A DNA stretch of 9,600 bases from CALFXN01 sp964451935 (GTDB lineage: Bacteria; Synergistota; Synergistia; Synergistales; Aminobacteriaceae), in the NCBI GenBank assembly GCA_964451935.1, contig CAYVKE010000118.1, forward strand, positions 1 to 9,600, given 5' to 3'. Below are positions 5,631 through 9,600 of this stretch, in pieces (the first letter of the stretch is position 1; the number at the start of each line of letters is the position of its first letter). The position numbers and the translations under genes are program-made. The notes beneath the pieces were generated by a model, which saw only the letters and a program-made list of their open reading frames with translations, was not told the DNA's origin and did not search any database.

Positions 5631-6953
5631 ATGCTCGACACGATCCGAACCATCATTCTGGACTTTCAGGAAAGCCGGCCCGAGACGGGCGTTCCACGGC
5701 GCGTCCGATTCGAGACGCTCCGCGGCAAGGCTGCCGTCTGCATCGGCGTTCGGCGAAGCGGGAAATCGACCTTCATGTTCCAGCTCATGAAGCGGTTGAC
5801 CGATTCCGGCGTGTCACGTCAGAACATCCTGCATATCAACTTTTTCGACGACCGTCTCCGGGATCTTCGTTCCGGAGGTCTCGGCAGAATAATGGACGCC
5901 TATTACTCGATCTATCCGGAGAAGAAGAACTCGGAGACAGTGTATTGTTTCTTCGACGAGATCCAGATGGCGTCGGAATGGGAAGCCTTCGTCGACCGCC
6001 TGATGCGAACGGAAAACTGCGACGTCTACCTGACGGGTTCGTCATCGCGGATGCTCTCGCGGGAGATCGCGACGCAGATGCGGGGACGGGCGCTTTCGTG
6101 GGAGATGTTCCCGTTTTCCTTCCGTGAGTTTCTGGATTTCAAGGGCGTCGAGTGGAACGGCCCCCTCACGTCGCAGCGACGATTGCTTGTTGAAAAGACG
6201 TTCAACGACTTTAGGGACGCCGGAGGATTCCCCGAAGTCGCGGGGGCGGACAGAACGATGCGCGTCAAAATCCACCAGGAATACTTCAACACCGTCCTGT
6301 TCCGTGATCTCATCGAACGCTACGATGCGCCCCACCCAAGAGCAATATCGGACCTGGCGCACCGGCTCATGGAAAGCATCGGTTCTCCGTACTCCGTCAA
6401 TAGTCTGCACGGATACCTCCAGTCGCTCGCGCACAAGGCGAGCAAGACATCGGTTGCGGAGTACCTCGAGTGGTTCGAGGACGCGTATTTCCTGTTCACG
6501 GTGCGAATTTTCGATGCGTCGCTCGCACGGGCGAACGCAAACCCGAAGAAGGCGTATTGCGTCGACCACGCGATGATCCGCTCCGTCGCCTCGGGAATCC
6601 TCATCAACGACGGGCATATCCTGGAGAACATGGTTTTCACGGCGCTCAGGCGTCTTCATCCGGACGTGCGCTATTACAGGACGAAATCCGGGCGCGAAGT
6701 GGATTTCATCGTTCCGTCCGTCTCTCCGGAAACGGGCGACCGGACGGGGTGGCGGCTCGTCCAGGTCTGCGAGTCCATGGCGGACCCCAGGACCAGGAAA
6801 CGCGAAGTCACGGCGCTCCTCGAAGCGATGGACGAGATGAAGGAGGCCGCCGGAACCATCGTGACGCGAGACGAGGAGGATCAGATCGACGCCGATGGAA
6901 AACGGATCGTGATCCTCCCCGCCCGGCGCTTTCTTCTCACGTTGCCGGAGTGA
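5631..6953 (+). CDS. AAA_14 / DUF4143 family ATP-binding protein
   Basis: The product has 440 residues, a normal length for the family. The ATG has GGAGG six bases upstream. Residues 30-165 are an AAA_14-type ATPase domain: Walker A GVRRSGKST (39-47) with the family's RR before GKS; Walker B VYCFFDEIQ (104-112); and a sensor-like strand LTGSSSRM (134-141). PFSFREFL (161-168) and GGFPEV (198-203) are further family landmarks. Residues about 215-435 form the DUF4143 part, with LEN (331-333), REVDF (355-359) and LVQVC (376-380) placed like the acidic residues of a restriction-endonuclease-like fold. Such proteins are very common and often horizontally acquired; their role is poorly known. The promoter carries two operator-like palindromes. 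GC content is lower than in neighbouring genes. The gene ends 12 bases from the convergent lipoprotein gene. Confidence 0.9.
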   Translation: MLDTIRTIILDFQESRPETGVPRRVRFETLRGKAAVCIGVRRSGKSTFMFQLMKRLTDSGVSRQNILHINFFDDRLRDLRSGGLGRIMDAYYSIYPEKKNSETVYCFFDEIQMASEWEAFVDRLMRTENCDVYLTGSSSRMLSREIATQMRGRALSWEMFPFSFREFLDFKGVEWNGPLTSQRRLLVEKTFNDFRDAGGFPEVAGADRTMRVKIHQEYFNTVLFRDLIERYDAPHPRAISDLAHRLMESIGSPYSVNSLHGYLQSLAHKASKTSVAEYLEWFEDAYFLFTVRIFDASLARANANPKKAYCVDHAMIRSVASGILINDGHILENMVFTALRRLHPDVRYYRTKSGREVDFIVPSVSPETGDRTGWRLVQVCESMADPRTRKREVTALLEAMDEMKEAAGTIVTRDEEDQIDADGKRIVILPARRFLLTLPE

Positions 6954-6973
6954 CCGGAGAGCCGCTCACTCGG
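6945..6973. terminator. Possible shared hairpin between convergent genes
   Basis: CCGGAGTGA (6945-6953) can pair with TCACTCGG (6966-6973) as eight base pairs with one bulged G, and CGG/CCG can pair within the loop. The two stop codons (TGA on plus at 6951-6953, TGA on minus at 6966-6968) sit opposite each other in the stem. Only TTT follows on the plus strand and no T-tract follows on the minus strand, so terminator function is weakly supported. Confidence 0.3.
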
Positions 6974-7370
6974 TTTCCACCGTCGCGAGCGTCACGGAAA
7001 AGCGCGTCCCCGCGTCGCCCATCAGGCAGAGGTACCCCCCCTGCGGCGCTCGCGCCAATGGTCCCGAGCCGAGAGCGTTGCTGTCCGCGACTCCGGCGAA
7101 GTTTGCGTCGAAGAGGATCCACCGGAATTCGCTTCGCTCGGCGGCGACGGTCAGCGCCGCGCCCGAAACGCCGGGGTCGAGCCGGAGCCATTCGCCGTCG
7201 CCGGCCGCCCCGATTTCGATGTCGCGCGCGACGTCGGCCGACAGGACCGGGACGGTCTCGAGCTGCCGGTAGTGGTAGCTTCCGTACCGCATCCACTCCT
7301 CGCCCCCGACGTCCGTGACGACGAGGTCGTTCTGGTCGCGGCCGAGCGCCGTCGGGATCGTGAGTCCCAT
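6966..7370 (-). repeat. Tandem paralog segment, copy A (C-terminal 134 codons)
   Basis: This segment encodes the last 134 residues of the lipoprotein, from MGLTIPTALGRDQN to the stop. It aligns without gaps to 9115-9519, at a period of 2,149 bp. By hand count 102 of 134 residues match (about 76%), with long runs of similar DNA. Confidence 0.85.
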
Positions 7371-9077
7371 GACCGCGAGGCTGTCGGTTTGCGGCCGCAC
7401 GAGGAGGGAGCCGGCGTCCTGCGGCAGGACGAACAGCGCGCCCGGCGCTTCGGGCAAGGCATCGAGCTTCAGGCGCGGGTTCCACGACGTCCCGAGGTCG
7501 TAGTCGAAGCGGGTTTCGTTCGCCACGAGCCACGTCCGCGCGACCCGCCCATCCCACGCGCCCCCCGCCGCCGCCGCCGGTTCGACCTTCTGGGCGAAGA
7601 CGAGACGTTCCTGGTAGCACCGCGACGTCGACGGCCGGAACATCAGGAGGTACCGGTTTCCGCCCGCTTCGGTGAAGGCGTATTCCTCGTTCGGCTCCGC
7701 GTCCGACGAAAAGCGGCCGTTCGCGCGGCATGCGAGGCCCGTCCGGGAGATGATCCACTCCCCGTTCACGCGCTTCTCGATCGAGAGCTTCCCGTCGCCG
7801 TCCGCGGCGATGCGCGCCGGCATTCCTGAGTTGGCGTAGAGCCCGGGGATGAAGGCGGAGAGGTCCGGCATGGGCGCAGGTGTTTTCGGATCGGACGGAA
7901 GTTCTTCCGGCATCGCGTCGAGAAGGCCGCGCTCGACGAGCGCGGCGAGAAGCACGCGCTCCGCGAGAGCCGCCGCCTGTTCGGATTCGATTCCGGATAC
8001 GCCCGTGACGGCCGCGCCGAGTTTCAGCTCCGGGATCACGATGATGCACGACGCGTAGATCCTGGTCTGCCCGCCCTTCATCCACGCCGTCCGTCCCGCC
8101 GGTTCGAGGCCGCCCTCCCGGACGGTGTCCCAGCCGAGGCCGTAGCGCGCGTTTTCCGTATCGACGACGCGGAACGTTCCGATCGTCTGGTCTTCCGCCA
8201 TCACCCGAACGGACGCCTCCGAGAGGATCCGCGTTCCGTCGAGTTCGCCGCCGTTCGCGAACATCGCGAGCAGGCGGCAGAGGTCCGACGGCGTCGAGTA
8301 CGCGCCGCCGCTCGCGAAGGTGTTGTTGTACTCCTGCGGCCTGGGCGCCCCGTCGGCATGGAACGCCGGCGCGTAGCTTCCCTCAGGGAAGGGGCCGATC
8401 GGGAAGCGGCTGTGCGTCATCCCGAGCGGCGCGAAGATCTCGTCCTGAACGAATGCCGCATAGGACTTCGGCGTCACGGCCGAAACGATCTTTTCGAGAA
8501 GCGTGAAGCCGTCGTTGCAGTAGATGTTCATCGCCCCGGGCGCATGCTTGAGGCGGCTCGTCGCGAGCGTCTCGACCATCGCGTCGGCGTAGCCCTCGAA
8601 GCGGACGGTCGTCGCGAGCCCCCGCCCCTCCGTGCCGGGAAAGCCCGACGAGTGGTTCTGCAGCATCCGGACCGTGATCTCCGACGCCTCCGGCGACTCC
8701 ATCCGGAAATCGGGCAGGTACGCCGCGACGGGGACATCGAGGGAGACCGCCCCGCGATCGGCGAGGATCATGATCGCGGCCGCGGCGATCACCTTGCTCG
8801 TCGAGCCGATGCCGTACATCGTCTCGGGCGCCGGGGCCCGGCCCGTCTTCGCGTCGATCGCGCCGAATCCCCGCGCCCATTGCACGACGCCGTCGTCGAC
8901 GAGCGCGACCGAAACGGAGGGCGCGCCGGTTTCGCGGAGCAGCTCCTGCGCGGAGCGCGCCCCCTCCTGCATGGAAAACGTTGCGTTCCCTCCGAGTCCG
9001 CTGCACCCCGCGCCGAGAAAGAGGATCGAAAGAAGCAGGACGACCGCGCCGGGCGACCGGAAATTCCGCCGTTTCAT
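6966..9077 (-). CDS. Serine hydrolase lipoprotein (class C beta-lactamase / PBP-like), first complete copy
   Basis: The product has 703 residues. The N-terminus is a lipoprotein signal: RR, a hydrophobic core and the lipobox LGAGC with Cys25, so the protein is probably membrane-anchored outside the cytoplasm. Residues about 40-385 are a beta-lactamase/transpeptidase domain (PF00144 type): the nucleophile motif S92-T-S-K95 in GIGSTSK, the Y186-C-N188 motif, and a third-box candidate K334-G-G in MKGGQT. HSSGFPG (142-148) and PLGMTHSRF (217-225) are typical of the family. These enzymes act on peptidoglycan peptides or on amide or ester substrates; the exact substrate cannot be told. Residues about 400-703 form a long extra C-terminal region, probably beta-rich, which I do not recognise. 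The ATG has AAGGAGG eight bases upstream. A paralog ends 37 bases upstream on the same strand, so the two are likely cotranscribed. Confidence 0.88.
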   Translation of the reverse strand: MKRRNFRSPGAVVLLLSILFLGAGCSGLGGNATFSMQEGARSAQELLRETGAPSVSVALVDDGVVQWARGFGAIDAKTGRAPAPETMYGIGSTSKVIAAAAIMILADRGAVSLDVPVAAYLPDFRMESPEASEITVRMLQNHSSGFPGTEGRGLATTVRFEGYADAMVETLATSRLKHAPGAMNIYCNDGFTLLEKIVSAVTPKSYAAFVQDEIFAPLGMTHSRFPIGPFPEGSYAPAFHADGAPRPQEYNNTFASGGAYSTPSDLCRLLAMFANGGELDGTRILSEASVRVMAEDQTIGTFRVVDTENARYGLGWDTVREGGLEPAGRTAWMKGGQTRIYASCIIVIPELKLGAAVTGVSGIESEQAAALAERVLLAALVERGLLDAMPEELPSDPKTPAPMPDLSAFIPGLYANSGMPARIAADGDGKLSIEKRVNGEWIISRTGLACRANGRFSSDAEPNEEYAFTEAGGNRYLLMFRPSTSRCYQERLVFAQKVEPAAAAGGAWDGRVARTWLVANETRFDYDLGTSWNPRLKLDALPEAPGALFVLPQDAGSLLVRPQTDSLAVMGLTIPTALGRDQNDLVVTDVGGEEWMRYGSYHYRQLETVPVLSADVARDIEIGAAGDGEWLRLDPGVSGAALTVAAERSEFRWILFDANFAGVADSNALGSGPLARAPQGGYLCLMGDAGTRFSVTLATVETE

Positions 9078-9114
9078 GGAGCGCGCCTCCTTCGGCTTTC
9101 CGCGCCCGGGCCGG

Positions 9115-9519
9115 TCAGCGCGCTTCCGGACGAGCGAGCGTCACGGAAAAGCGTGTTCCCGCGTCGCCCATCAGACAGAGGTATCCCCCCTGCGGCGCGC
9201 CGGGCAGCGGTCCCGCGCCGCGCGCCTCGCTGTCCGCGACGCAGGCGAACGAGGCGTCGAAGAGCATCCAGCGGAACGCATCCCCTTCCGGAACAACGCT
9301 CAGCGCGGCGCCCGAAACGCCCGGTTCGAGCCGGAGCCATTCGCCGTCGCCCGCCGTCCCGATTTCGATGTCGCTCGCGACGTCGGCCGACAGGATCGGG
9401 ACGGTTTCGAGCGGCCGGAAGCGGTAGCTCCCGAAGCGCATCCACTCGTCGCCGCCGACGTCCGTGACGACGAGTTCGTTCTGGTCCCGGCCGCCCCCCG
9501 CGGGGATCGTGATTCCCAT
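9115..9519 (-). repeat. Tandem paralog segment, copy B
   Basis: This is the counterpart of 6966-7370. It encodes GRDQNELVVTDVGGDEWMR near its start and APQGGYLCLMGDAGTRFSV near its end. Similarity continues, more weakly and with a small indel, up to the right edge of the window. Confidence 0.85.
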
Positions 9520-9600
9520 CGCGGCGAACGCATCGTTCTCGGGCCGGACGAGGTAGTACGTTTCCTTCGACTGCGGTTTCGCGAAGATCAGCCCCGGAAG
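9115..9600 (-). CDS. C-terminus of a second serine-hydrolase-type lipoprotein paralog (partial)
   Basis: The reading frame is open from the right edge to the TGA at 9115, giving the last 161 residues. It begins LPGLIFAKPQSKETYYLVRP and continues through an in-frame Met that is not the true start. The final 134 residues are about three-quarters identical to the end of the gene at 6966-9077. The upstream part, presumably the lipoprotein signal and the beta-lactamase-like domain, lies outside the window, so the enzymatic domain is inferred from the paralog. It ends 37 bases before the start of the next copy, with no terminator-like hairpin between, so it is probably the upstream gene of the same operon. 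Confidence 0.8.
   Translation of the reverse strand, partial: LPGLIFAKPQSKETYYLVRPENDAFAAMGITIPAGGGRDQNELVVTDVGGDEWMRFGSYRFRPLETVPILSADVASDIEIGTAGDGEWLRLEPGVSGAALSVVPEGDAFRWMLFDASFACVADSEARGAGPLPGAPQGGYLCLMGDAGTRFSVTLARPEAR

Noticed and set aside
5090..6953. A classical toxin-antitoxin pair around the XRE gene
   Set aside because: The neighbours are an 869-residue VIT-VWA protein and a divergent ATPase; no small toxin gene is adjacent.
5545..6953. Insertion sequence or transposon carrying the ATPase gene
   Set aside because: The palindromes at the promoter are not matched by inverted ends downstream, and no transposase or target duplication is visible.
8358..9467. Plus-strand frame of 369 codons
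   Set aside because: It is antisense to both lipoprotein copies and ends in an Arg/Pro-rich low-complexity tail.

Overview
The window is high-GC bacterial DNA, roughly 60-70% GC in the lines I counted by hand. The best lineage clue is the C-terminus of the protein encoded at 191-1795. It ends in Ser-Gly-rich residues and one Cys, a hydrophobic segment and a basic tail, which is the layout of the Synergist-CTERM sorting signal. This points to a member of the Synergistota, but I cannot name a genus.

Layout, left to right. Positions 1-84 (minus) hold the N-terminus of a membrane protein, probably a GGDEF-type diguanylate cyclase that continues outside the window. Positions 191-1795 (minus) encode an exported Synergist-CTERM protein of unknown function. 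Positions 1950-2348 (minus) encode a small YkvA/DUF1232 membrane protein; its promoter has a perfect inverted repeat flanking the -10 box. Positions 2484-5449 (minus) form a two-gene operon: a small XRE/HTH regulator, translationally coupled by an ATGA overlap to a large VIT-VWA protein. Divergently, 5631-6953 (plus) encodes an AAA_14/DUF4143 ATPase. Positions 6966-9077 (minus) encode a serine-hydrolase (class C beta-lactamase-like) lipoprotein. A second, partly visible copy starts beyond the right edge and ends at 9115, so the two form a tandem paralogous pair read as one minus-strand unit.

The most regulated spot is the 181-bp divergent region 5450-5630. It holds two back-to-back promoters, a perfect 13-bp inverted repeat over the XRE promoter, and two near-identical palindromes 32 bp apart over the ATPase promoter. 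The simplest model is that the XRE protein represses its own operon and perhaps also the ATPase. The XRE, VIT-VWA and ATPase genes may therefore be one accessory module, possibly stress- or conflict-related; no function is demonstrated by the sequence. The ATPase gene is noticeably less GC-rich than its neighbours.

No rRNA, tRNA, CRISPR array, transposase or phage gene was recognised. No gap between genes exceeds 300 bases.
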